In this document: piece after piece, positions 11,902-24,462 of the stretch
How positions within the stretch are numbered: position 1 is the stretch's first letter
Layout of the letters: every line of letters begins with the position of its first letter
Origin: Aphrophora alni
Taxonomy: Eukaryota; Arthropoda; Insecta; Hemiptera; Aphrophoridae
DNA length: 64,000 nucleotides
Reading direction: 5' to 3'
NCBI GenBank assembly: GCA_963513935.1
Contig: OY740766.1
Location: 9,849,464 to 9,913,463 of the forward strand
The notes under the pieces: model-generated
The model's input: only the letters and a program-made list of their open reading frames with translations
Database searches by the model: none
What the model was told of the DNA's origin: nothing
Made by a program: the position numbers and the translations under genes

Positions 11902-14900
11902 TAACTAATGAACAATTTCATAATGTTACCAATAATTCATAAAACTACATATCTTATGAAAAAATGGAAATACTTGAAAGTATAAATTTAAATAATTAGA
12001 CAAAAAAAAAGTTAAATTTTAGTAACTACAAACACTTATTATTTTAAAAAAACAGTAACAAATGAGTTAAATGTAAATATAAATTAGAATATATGTCAAA
12101 CAACAGGTTAATTTATAGTACATAACTTATCCTAAACTGTTCCAACAGATGCTAAATAAATCTTCATGAATATTGGAAATCATGAAAAATGAGTTTCTAG
12201 AATGTGATATAAGGATATGGTTTTTATTATAAATTACTTTTTTTATTCGGTACTGGTCTTGTGGACGGTTTTAGGGTGAAAAAACTTTAAAAAGAGGCTT
12301 CATAAGCCATTATAACAGTAGAACATCCTGGAAGTTGACATGTTGGTGATAAAAAATAATTTAAACGTCAACATGGTTAATTTTTTAATTTACTTGTTAA
12401 CCGTATTGTTATTTTAAAATGACTTTAGTTGATTTTTTTTAAACAATAAATTGAATTATTCGGATTACTTGCGTTTTATGAATTTTATAAGTCTTAATTT
12501 ACTTCAATCTCATTTGCAGTTGTTATAATTTTAATTATCTCTGTATCTCTGTAAGAATAGAGATATTGTTCCGTGTTTGTATGAATGTAAATTATAACCA
12601 TACTATTCTTATCTCACCAACAATTAAGTCCAAATTTGTCAAATAATTTTCTAAAAAACAAATCCTCCTGCTCGAGATTTTCCAAAAGGTGGACGAAGAT
12701 ACATCTTATTTGATTCGTTTAGTATTTGTGATTGAGATTGTTCTGTGTAACCATTGAAATGCCATTTTTGTAACTATGGTGCTTCCTATGTTTTATTATC
12801 ATAATCTAAATATTTAACTAATGTAAAGTCTTGCAGTTATTTTACATTAAAAGCTGCCTCATTTTATAAATAAAAATTAACAAACAATTTACAATGAGAC
12901 ATTTTGAAATTAATTAAATTAGTTTTAGAAGCTTGGATGATTTTACAATAATATGAATGAAAAATATTTGCAAAATCATATTAAAAATCAAACAGGAATA
13001 TTACCCGAACAATATAGGGATACAAACATGTTTAAATCGTTCACTACAATGTTAAAAAAATGTAGTTTTAGATAAAAAATTGTTTTTATCTCGAAATAGT
13101 TTTTAATTTATAAAATTAAAGTGTTTACAATTGTATAAAGTATTTAAAAATTGATAAAATCTTCTCATATATTATTTCATCTTATAAACCAATCTCACGT
13201 TGTTTGAAGTGGTTTAGAGATATGTACAGAACATTTTACTTTTCTCCACAAATATAAAGTTTGACGTTTGATAAGAAATACAGTTGACAGAACAGCTTTC
13301 TATGCAAATGCTAACTCATTTAATCTACAGTCTCTAGAAACCAGTACAGAAGTTTTTTTACATTTTCTTTCCATCTTCAATATTTCTTATAAGAGGAGTA
13401 TTTTATTTGAATATGTAACCTCAAATTCAATATATATTTCTGACAGAACAAGATATGTAACAAATATTAACATTAAACTAAAGTTATTATAATGTGTTTC
13501 ATCATTGTACGTACCCAGTCCATACAGGATTTCGGTATTACTTCAGTTAACAGGTGTTAGGATTATCTCAGATTTACAGATGAGCAAACTATCACTTCGC
13601 GCTAATCCTAAACAATTTGCATCTGCTCTTCACTCGTTACGAAAGGCAGGAGGGTGGGTTTATTACAGGGTATTTCCATTTAAGGATTATATTTACATGG
13701 GGGCCTCTCGTATGAAATGTTATCTGCAAGAAGAAACTACAGAGCTACTGGTCTACGAATACAAATGTCTTTATTGAAATAGGATTGACACCTATGATTC
13801 TTTATGGAGTTGATAGAGAAGACAACTTCAAGACAGACTTGTCAGCAATATTCTGAACTTAATCTATAGCCGATCTGGAATTATTTGAAAATGTCCATAA
13901 CTGTATAATTTGTCGTATTTCCTGAATCCTTTAATCTGTTTAAATTAACTAACATATTAGTCTTTAACATTAGTATTGTACATTCAGAAACATAAACATT
14001 TAAGTTGCTTGGAAGTTAAAAAAAGGTTTTATGAGGTAATTTCTTCAAATAATTTATGAGATAGTTGGTAAATATCCCTAAGTGCTAAAGTAGGACTACA
14101 AAATCGTTTTAAACGGGATGAGATGCAAAGGGAGGGGATTCTATTGCATTTTCATTTACCCCAATCTTTATAAAAATTAATGCACAAACTATTTTAACAG
14201 ATAATGTCAAAAGTGTCTAAATTTTTTAAATAATTAGAATAGCTGTTTTTACCTACAATAAGTTGTTTATTTGACGAGGCAGAGAACAGATCGAATTACA
14301 GATGTACAAGAAACTAAGTTTATCCAAGTGTCAAGTTTACACTAAGTTAATTATTACAAACTTAGTTTTGAAGAGTTTAATGTTAATTATTACAATCCTT
14401 CTTGTAACAATAACTGACAAGATGCACGAAATAATTGTGCAATTCAATAAACTTAACAGAAAGCTTTTGCATTTTGTTAATTATAAATCCTAACTGTTAC
14501 AAACTCTCTCGTAGAAACTACGGTAGCCGAGTTTCTAAATGATTACCTGAATATTATTAGTAGATATTCCGTATCTGTTGATTTAAACGATTTGGACCAA
14601 TTTCTTCTTGCGGAAATCTATTTAACAGAGATTTAAAAATAATACAAATAAACGCATTTGATCTGTGTTTTTAATTATGAAAATGTGTATTTCATCCAAA
14701 AATATAATTAGGCTCATATAATTTTCTATGGGGTAGTCCAAATATCCCAATAAATACTGTAGAGTTGAAATTTAAAAAAATATAACTTATAGTTGAGTTA
14801 GGGGGGAGGTACCACAATAAACCTCGCCATTTTACAGATAACCCTAGTACTCAAATACTCCAGCGGGTGTTTTCCAAGAGAGACTTGATAAGTGAAATAA

Positions 14901-16440
14901 AATATAGTAATATAACATAAGACTAGTTAAATAAACGTTGTAAGCAAAATACAACGTCGTGATTTTACTTACAAAATGTTGAGTAATATTTCAAAATATG
15001 GCTAGCATATTTTATACAGACCACAAGTAATCTTAACTTAATTAAGACCGATTAAAAATGTTACATTAAAATATGTTGTAATGTCTGACATGTAAATCTC
15101 TCAAACAAATGACCATTTTAGATCATTTTAAACGTTTGTAAACTTATTATAAACCTTAAGTTTAAGCTAATCAAAACATATTTCACTGCAAATTCAACTC
15201 CTTTTTACATTTCTCAGAAAATTCCACTTCATTATAACTAGTATTGACACTGATTAATTAGAGTTACATCCATACAATTATTTAATTACAGTTCTATTAG
15301 TAAATATTTTATCATTAATTAGACACAACGACAAGGGTTGTCGCCATGTTTATTGGATGCAATACTATATAATCAAGAGTTTATGCAATATTGCAATCTA
15401 CACAGTACTCTTGTTAAACTTATATAGTTTGAATGTTTCACATGAAATATTTTGTAAATTGTATTAATATTCTATTAACCCCAACCTACTGATCATTACA
15501 AATATGTTTAAAAAAATATCTTTCTTATTATTTATTAAGTAAACGCGTTAAAGTCTTTTAAAAGACACATGAATTTAGACAATGCTTTTTCCGTAGTTCT
15601 GAATCGTCTTCTAAATCACTGTTCCAACAAATATAATTCCTCCTACTGGGCTTTATCTAAGAGAGTACATCCTCATAATCTACAGATAATCATCTTTAAC
15701 ACTTAAGAATAAAACAAGTCTAATTTATTGCTGTAAATATTTTGGCAGGTGTTACTTACATGCATTATTTTAAGCAATATTTATAATAATTAAATTGAAA
15801 TGTTAGATGTTCAAAGGAATAATAATTTTTTGGACAACTTGATTTAAGGAGGCGGGGATGTAAACAAATACACCAAAAATGTAAATCAGATAAACTGAAT
15901 AAATATCGTTAGATAAAAATAAGAAATTAACATAATATTGTTAATTGGAATTCATTTATGAATATAAGAAAAGTGATTGAGTTCTGATCGCACTTTTTCC
16001 ACAACTGTCAAATTCTACAACCTTCAGAACAGATTACAAGCAATTATAGGAAGGTAAATTAAAGAAATATAGTTTTATCAGAGATCAAAGCAGAACCAAA
16101 GTTGATCCACCATTGTGATGTTCGCTGTACTCGACTTAACAGAAATCAAGAGGTATTGATACAGCTCACTACTCACATGTTCCTCATGGATACTCGATAT
16201 AAAGTCGATTTTGGACCCTCGGTTGAGATACTCTCTGGAGTTTATAGAAAGCTTATTCCGTCGGGACCTGAGCAAACGAATTACACAATCATAGATTACC
16301 CAGTTTATTACATAGTTTGAGAACTGTTTACATCAATGAAATTACTGATAATCGTTAATTTACGTTATATCAATACGATATTCCTACTGGGAATGTTTGT
16401 TAGACTTTAAAACGATTTAAATACAAATAAATATTCATTG
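11902..16440. other. AT-rich stretch, no supported gene
   Basis: Frames at 13505-13777 (90 codons) and the overlapping opposite frames at 16078-16320 are open but match no domain I recognise. Everything else is short. Nothing repetitive stands out. Confidence 0.4.
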
Positions 16441-16528
16441 TTGAACAGCTTTAGAACTACATATATTTCATTTTATACATACTTTTGTGTCTGTCAAATG
16501 TAGTCCTTGTTTGTTATTTCCTTTTATG

Positions 16529-16570
16529 TGGCTACATGTTTCGCTGCCACAGGCAGCATCTTCAGGCCAA
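16529..16570 (-). ncRNA. Hammerhead ribozyme in left inverted arm
   Basis: On the minus strand: stem I TGGC/GCCA, core CTGAAGA, one unpaired T, stem II GCTGCC-TGT-GGCAGC (6 bp), GAAA, and a minimal stem III (ACATGT) with predicted cleavage after GTA. All core residues of the hammerhead consensus are present. It is the mirror copy of the motif at 17366-17407. The very short stem III is typical of Penelope-associated hammerheads, which may act best as dimers. Confidence 0.82.
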
Positions 16571-16742
16571 CACAATTATGTCCACAAAACACTTACTTAC
16601 ACAACACTTATAACAATTATTTTTATACATTTTCTGTACACGTCATATATTAAATAGTTTAAATAAATTATTTTTAACATAGTTACACTTTTGAGGTACC
16701 TCTTTCTGGTGTATTTCGTTTAAAACTGATTTGGAAAGATGA

Positions 16743-17180
16743 TGTGCAGTTCTGTTTAGTGCTTATCAATACAACAATAGTGGCATATACAAACTAAATT
16801 GCAGTGATTGTGATAAATATTACATTGGACAAACAGGCAGAACATTTAGAGAAAGATTTAAAGAGCATATACCTAACAGCAGAAACAATAGAACTACAAA
16901 CTCAGCATTCACGGACCACTTAATTGATAACAAACATTCTTACAACAGCATACAGGATAACATGTCAGTGATACATAAAATAAATAAAGGACACACCATG
17001 AACGTCATCGAAGAATATGAAATTTATAAGCACCACAAAAGCAACCCAGAAAAAATTTTAAATGAAAAATTGAATTTTGCTTCCAATTGCCTTTATGATC
17101 TGATATATTGCCAACAACATGAAATCAAGAAGACACAAGAAAATCTAATAGGGCACAAAGTACAAACTGATAAGCACTAA
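16743..17180 (+). pseudogene. GIY-YIG endonuclease domain of a Penelope-like element (RT lost)
   Basis: The frame is open from after the stop at 16740-16742 to TAA at 17178-17180 (145 codons). It shows GIY at 16782-16790, a Cys-x2-Cys pair, then YIG at 16824-16829 in a YYIGQTGR context, followed by the Arg/His-rich helix FRERFKEH. Cys residues between GIY and YIG are characteristic of Penelope-like endonucleases. The domain nicks target DNA for integration. The upstream reverse transcriptase is missing, and the first ATG (16962) lies after the catalytic motifs. It is therefore a 5'-truncated remnant rather than an independent gene. The stop codon lies within the right inverted arm. Confidence 0.85.
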
Positions 17181-17365
17181 ACAGAACTGCACATCATCTT
17201 TCCAAATCAGTTTTAAACGAAATACACCAGAAAGAGGTACCTCAAAAGTGTAACTATGTTAAACATAATTTATTTAAACTATTTAATATATGACGTGTAC
17301 AGAAAATGTATAAAAATAATTGTTATAAGTGTTGTGTAAGTGTAAGTGTTTTGTGGACATAATAG

Positions 17366-17407
17366 TTGGCCTGAAGATGCTGCCTGTGGCAGCGAAACAT
17401 GTAGCCA
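17366..17407 (+). ncRNA. Hammerhead ribozyme in right inverted arm
   Basis: Core CTGAAGA follows stem I strand TGGC. Stem II is GCTGCC-TGT-GGCAGC, then GAAA, stem III ACATGT and the closing stem I strand GCCA; the predicted cut is after GTA. The core is intact, and the motif is sense relative to the GIY-YIG frame, the known arrangement in Penelope-like elements. It probably processes the element's transcript. Confidence 0.85.
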
Positions 17408-17479
17408 CATAAAAGGAAATAACAAACAAGGACTACATTTGACAGACACAAAAGTATGTATAAAATGAAATAAATATTA

Positions 17480-18658
17480 CATAAACTGTGTTGTATTGAA
17501 CAGAAAGTAAGCTACTACTTATTTTATACCAGACAAAAGAGTTTATTCTATTTCTGTTTTCAATGGAACAAGAAACTATCCTTCGTTAAACGCATAGATA
17601 TTCTAAATAACTCTCCTCATTTTTGTCAAAGATGACTGGATAGTTTTTATTTAAGTGATGACAATATTAATTTTAAAATTCACGATTTGTTATCAAAACA
17701 TTTGATGTAAACTAGGTCACAGGAAGTTACACTTATCTATGTCTAAAGACATCCTTTTTATGTCATAAATTATTAATATTGCTTCCGTATCATTAAAGGC
17801 TTGGCATGACTCCATAACTTTCTGAATGCACAGACAAGGGAGCTGATATCATTAGAACACATTTATTAAATTTCGATTAAGAAAAAGTTTAATGAAACAT
17901 AAAATTGAGTTAAAGTTTGAACTATTTCTTTTTTGAGTACAGATTGCAAAAACTGTTTTGTAAAACGCAATGTTGTGGTGCCCGTTTTGTAATATATGTT
18001 TCATCTTTAGAAATTCGCTTGTATGAGGTTATCAAAATATTAAGAATACACATTTATAAACACAAACACTACAAAACAGAAACACTTGATTGTCATAAGA
18101 CACGGCGACTTTCAAGAGTCGACTGAGATACTACTAGTGGTCCTCTCGGCTTGTAACCTTTTACCACCTTTATCTTAAACAGACAATTTAATTATAAGTT
18201 ATGTTTTTCTTTTAACAAAAAATGTTCATTTTGAAAGTCATTTAAATATCAAATTCGGCGATAGCGTCCATTTTTCAGCTTTATTACATATGTTTAGAAG
18301 TTTGAAGAGGGTGATAAAATCGGTCATTTAAAGGTAAAATCGACATTTCCCCTCAAATAAATGATGCACAAACACGGTGCAAACTTTCTCACAAGTACTT
18401 AAGTATAGTCTTGCAATAACAGTTTTAGATACTTTCGGATAATTGATGGATCAGAACGCTGCCACGATTAGAAATGACACATGACTTTCTTACTTAGTAC
18501 TAAACACTACGTATTCATGTATTTCATAATTGCTACTTAATGAACTACGTAGTTGTCCATACATAAATAGAGACTGTACTTACTTCGTTCATTACGTATA
18601 TTCAACATTGTACCTAGTAATTGATTTAAATATATTTTCTAAAGGATTACGCTAAGTT

Positions 18659-18660
<2 letters not shown>
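17480..18660. other. No identifiable feature
   Basis: Ordinary AT-rich sequence. Reading frames are short and unrecognised. It ends in a run of about 29 A at roughly 18663-18691, just before the pogo-like element. Confidence 0.4.
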
Positions 18661-18694
<34 letters not shown>

Positions 18695-18780
18695 TAGTAG
18701 TACAGTAGAGTCCCGCAAACTCAGCGTAATGTGGACCGGAAGTGTGCCGAGTTTGTGAAATGCCGGGTTATCGGGAATAA

Positions 18781-18990
18781 CGACTTTGTCGATAACGGTA
18801 TCCCATTGTCGGCAGTGTAAAGACACCGCGGCACCAAAGCGGCGGCGATATCAAACGACTTTGTCGATAGCGGTATCCCATTGTCGGCGACGTAAAAACA
18901 CCGCGGCACCAAAGCGGCGGCGATATCAAACGACTTTTTCCGATAGCGGTATCCCATTGTCGGCGGCATAATAACACCGCGGCATTGGCA
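18781..18990 (+). repeat. 75-bp minisatellite inside the pogo-like element
   Basis: The array has about 2.8 copies, starting at 18781, 18856 and 18931, each beginning CGACTTT. Each unit contains GCGGTATCCCATTGTCGGC and CACCGCGGCACCAAAGCGGC, with point differences. The motif GATA(A/G)CGGTATCCCATTG resembles the inverted form of the element's subterminal GATAACCCGG. The array may therefore derive from terminal or transposase-binding sequence. Confidence 0.9.
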
Positions 18991-19137
18991 CCCGTCGAGA
19001 TATAGCAGACATACACCTGCAAAAACGTTTGATGGGCCGCTTTTTTTCCACGAATCAATTTAGTATACATTATGGAAAATATAACATTTCTTTTCAGTTT
19101 TCTTTCTAATACAGTATATACAGTAAAAAAAAAATAA

Positions 19138-19290
19138 ATGAGCGAGTTACGAAAACGGAAGCGTGTGTAGGTTTCGTTTGAGACGTGGTTAAATGTGTTA
19201 AAAAGTCTTGACAGAGAGGAATCTGTAAAAAAGCTTTATGACGAGTTTAAGGTGGGAAAAGTACCATCAACGATTCCAGCGATCGAAGTT
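19138..19290 (+). pseudogene. Broken N-terminus of a pogo-type transposase (CENP-B-like HTH)
   Basis: From ATG at 19138 the frame gives a short basic start (MSELRKRKRV) and then TAG at 19168-19170. It then continues in the same frame through FETWLNVLKSLDREESVKK and LYDEFKVGK. This is the pattern of the first CENP-B/pogo helix-turn-helix, which binds the element's ends. After about 19260 homology stops, and the DDE catalytic region is absent. The in-frame stop plus deletion make it a pseudogene. Confidence 0.78.
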
Positions 19291-19423
19291 AATGCCCGCT
19301 TTAGGATCTGCCGAACTTTTACGAACATCGCTGTTTTAGCAATATATATTTTTCCCCGTCGAGGTCGCCGAGTAATCCGGACTGCCGGGTTATCGAGTGC
19401 CGAGTTTGCGAGACTCTACTGTA

Positions 19424-21255
<1,832 letters not shown>

Positions 21256-22162
21256 AATACTTGTTCCCAGTATTTAACTTTAAAACAAGAAATAAAAAGA
21301 ATAACATTATTTAACGATTATGAATAGTTAGCATAGTTTTAACTTTTTGTCATGGGTTTGCCCTTTTGAAATATTAGGACTTGATTTCACAAAACATTAT
21401 TTACTTTAAAATGATCAACAGGGTTTATTCCATTCGGTCAATAATTTTGGTTTACGTAATTTGAAAAACATTTCTATTTGTGGCGTATATTTGGACAACT
21501 TTTTTATACTGTTCTCTATAAGAACTCAGAATAAGATTTTAAAACTTAATATTTAATAAAAGAAAAAGAAGTTTGCTCTTCAAATGATTACTTAAACTCT
21601 CCCCTAGAGAGTTTTGTTAGTGTGTATGGAATGTTCAGTCGTAACAAATTTGTCAGTTTGACTATAAATCAACACCAAATCTCATTTTTCTCGGTTAATC
21701 GTAGGGTGATCTCGAACCTGTCTCAACTTGGGTAACAAATCAATCAACACAAGATACAACGAACATTGTTGTTCAGTATTTACGTTGTTTCTTTTCGGAT
21801 CTTCATAAAAAATACAAATATTTTAAATTATTATTTTAAATAGATACTTATTATTTTTAATAAAAAAACAATATTATTAAATGACTAATCCACAAATCTG
21901 TGAAATATTACAAAAAATGTACAAATAAATAACTTGTTCTAAATTTTGTAAAAATTAAAACTGCATAATATAAAACCAAAAAAACTTTTGAAAATCAAAA
22001 CTTCCTATTTTCTGATTTGTCCTTGCTAACCTAGTTTCTATGCAATGCAAAAATAATTTTATAAACTTGTTATTAACATTAAAACAATTATAATATATAG
22101 CAAATGAAATATAGATTTTATTTAACTTTTTTTGACTTAAGAAATTGCCCAATCATTTTCCA

Positions 22163-22302
22163 ATATTACGTGTATATCATAAATTAGGCGTCAAATATTA
22201 CATTTATATCATAAATTAGGCGTCAAATATTACATTTATATCATAAATTAGGCGTCAAATATTACATTTATATCATAAATTAGGCGTCAAATATTACATT
22301 TA
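22163..22302 (+). repeat. 32-bp minisatellite, about 4.4 copies
   Basis: The repeating unit is TATTACATTTATATCATAAA plus TTAGGCGTCAAA. The first copy differs (TATTACGTGTATATC); the next three are identical as far as I can see. It has no coding context. Confidence 0.95.
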
Positions 22303-23490
22303 GAATACTGTTCAAAATGGTTTCGTTATACAATTATCAGTAATGTGTTTCTGGAAAAATTTAACACAGAAAACTTTTTATATACGAAACTGTAACTAGT
22401 TAAAGTATTAGTCGAATGTTAAACGTCTACATACATTATGAAGCAAAACTTAACACTTTTAAAATGGCGGCCATTGAATTTTATGTGAACCACACAAAAA
22501 TGTCAATTTTACAAATTTTTACATAACCGCTTTTTGGAAAATCTTTTTTTATTATTTGAATGCAGTTTCATAGTCCCCACATATAAGGTATAAGGTTTAA
22601 GGACGTAAGGCACATGTTGCCAACGTTCTACCTTACCATGATTATTTTGGATTAATATAAATGTTTAAAACGTAATAGTCCCCCCAGGGACTTAATTTCT
22701 CCTTTTCTAGTAAAGTAAATATTTTTTCTGTATTAATATATTTAAGAAACACTTTTGTTTTCTGAGCCCCACACTAGACCTGCAAAATGAGACATTTCAC
22801 GGAAGAATTAAACAGGAAACTTTCACAACCAATATACATCTAGTGACTGTGTCCTACATAAAAACATCGTCACATTATTGCTACGTCGTTTTATGTGGAT
22901 GTATTTGAAACCGTCAAGAAATCGTAATATTACCAAAACACATTAAAATAGTACATAACATCAGCAAGAAATATCTCTACTATTATTTAAAAAAGACAAG
23001 CAGTAAATTTAAGTTATAACATCGCCAGACGACATACTTGAAATTTACATAAAATAGTTTTAAAACGCTATAAAATATTATCAGTTAAAACAGCAATGTA
23101 ATGTTACTATAACAATTATAACACTTAACGACAAATTATAATAGTTTTACATATGCAAGTATGAAACAGCTGTATCTAATAACATGTAGCTTAATATCAC
23201 TGTAATTCCGTCCACCTGTTTAGTCTCGTATTAATATCTATATGATTGTATTGAAATTCGATACGTGCTTGTTAAATTAGTTACTCTTTGTCACTGTGTA
23301 TTCAATCAATGCTATCGTCCTTTTTATTGCTTCATGTGTATTTTTAAAGTATCACAAAACAACATTAGATACATCTGTCTTGTTATTGGTTCTATATGTA
23401 CATATTTTCAGACGTCATATGATTATTATGTTTTTAAGGGTATTATCATTACAAAGACTCAAACTTTGACGGATGTAGCAGGACGTAAAA
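22303..23490. other. No identifiable feature
   Basis: AT-rich sequence leading up to the LINE insertion site. I see no gene or repeat. Confidence 0.4.
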
Positions 23491-23525
23491 TTGTATAATG
23501 GAAAGTTGTATCATGTGACAAATCC

Positions 23526-24288
23526 TCAAGGAAGTGTCCTTGGACCAGTTTTGTACCTATTATACACCAGAGACGTGCCCATAGATGGTGAAGCAACAGT
23601 AGCAACTTTTGCAGATGATACTGCTGTCATGGCTGTTGGAGACTCAATAGAAGATGCATCTGCCAAGCTCCAGAAATCATTAAACAACGTTAATGTATGG
23701 ACAAAAAAGTTGCGTATTAGGCTGAATGAGTCTAAATCTAGCCATGTTAATTTTACAAACAAGAAAACGACAAGTACACCTATATTTGTTAACTCCAAAG
23801 TAATCCCACTCAAATTAGAGGCGAAATATCTAGGAATGACGCTTGACACGAGGCTCAGATGGAAATCCCATGTCAAAATGAAGAAGAGTGAACTTAATTT
23901 GAAATATAGGAAAATGCATTGGCTTTTAGGGCGGCACTCTAAATTAGATATAACAAATGAAATGTTATTATACAACCTAATCCTAAAACCAATTTGGATG
24001 TACGGATTGCAACTTTGGGGGTGCGCCAAGAAATCAAATGTAAAACAAATTCAAACCTTCCAAAATAAGGTACTGCGAGGTATTGTTGGTGCACCGTGGT
24101 ATGTCCGCAATGATTCCATCCATAGGGATCTTAAGATTGAAACTGTAGATGAAACCATAAAGTTTGTAGCGAGGAAGCACGAACTTAGGCTACAAAAATA
24201 TGTAAATACTGCTGTGCAGGAGATGCTCAGAAGCAGAAATGGAGAGCGGAGACTCAAAAGGACCAAGCCTTTAGACCTAGTGCAGTGA
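23526..24288 (+). pseudogene. Reverse transcriptase C-terminal fragment (LINE ORF2)
   Basis: About 253 codons remain open to TGA at 24286-24288. Motifs in order: the PQGSVLGP motif at the very start, the catalytic FADD (23608-23619) in the context [10 protein letters not shown], then [18 protein letters not shown] spacing, the YLGMTLD motif and the thumb region. The C-terminus has the [15 protein letters not shown] block typical of jockey-like elements. The fingers, the first catalytic aspartate and the endonuclease are absent. The first ATG (23491) lies in flanking host DNA, so the apparent 265-residue protein is a chimera of flank and element and is not a gene. Confidence 0.9.
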
Positions 24289-24449
24289 TGCCCCAGCTCT
24301 TATAACCGCAAGATTTTGTGCGAGTATTTAGTCGGAGTCATTCATAGGAAGGACTTGGAAAAAAAGTGTTATTATGAAATGGAAGCTACTAGATAAGTTC
24401 CCTGTACTTAGTTGTAGTTATAAATAAATAAAAAAAAATATATAAAAAA
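23526..24449 (+). mobile_element. 5'-truncated jockey-like non-LTR retrotransposon
   Basis: The insertion is bounded by a perfect 13-bp target duplication, ATGTGACAAATCC, at 23513-23525 and 24450-24462. It ends in an A-rich tail (about 24421-24449), the hallmark of target-primed reverse transcription. The element begins abruptly inside the reverse transcriptase motif PQGSVLGP and keeps only the C-terminal third of the coding region plus a short 3' UTR. The intact frame and perfect duplication suggest a fairly young insertion. Confidence 0.92.
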
Positions 24450-24462
24450 ATGTGACAAATCC

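Larger units (their letters stand above)
16462..17476 (+). mobile_element. Penelope-like fold-back retroelement with inverted terminal arms
   Basis: Two nearly identical arms, about 16462-16768 and 17166-17476, lie in inverted orientation around a GIY-YIG reading frame. Each arm holds a hammerhead ribozyme; the right one is in the sense direction and the left one antisense. Penelope-like elements are known to have a C-terminal GIY-YIG endonuclease, hammerheads in their terminal repeats, and sometimes inverted terminal repeats. Here no reverse transcriptase remains, so it is internally and 5' deleted. A possible target duplication, TTGAACAG, lies at 16441-16448 and 17495-17502, but it is short and outside the arms. 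The high arm identity implies recent insertion or gene conversion. Confidence 0.82.
18703..19421 (+). mobile_element. pogo/Tigger-like DNA transposon, deleted
   Basis: The ends are CAGTAGAGTCCCGCAAACTC and, on the other strand, CAGTAGAGTCTCGCAAACTC. A TA duplication lies on each flank (18701-18702 and 19422-19423). The right subterminal region holds CGATAACCCGG and CGGATTACTCGG, typical of pogo/Tigger ends. At 719 bp it is far shorter than an autonomous element. It contains a 75-bp minisatellite (18781-18990) and a broken transposase start (19138 onward). GC content is higher than the flanks. Confidence 0.85.

Noticed and set aside
13505..13777. 90-codon frame as a gene
   Set aside because: Possibly protein-like in part (SLRKAGGWVYYRVFP), but no domain, splice support or relative that I can name.
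23526..24029. 167-codon minus-strand frame
   Set aside because: Shadow of the reverse transcriptase fragment on the plus strand, which has clear RT motifs.
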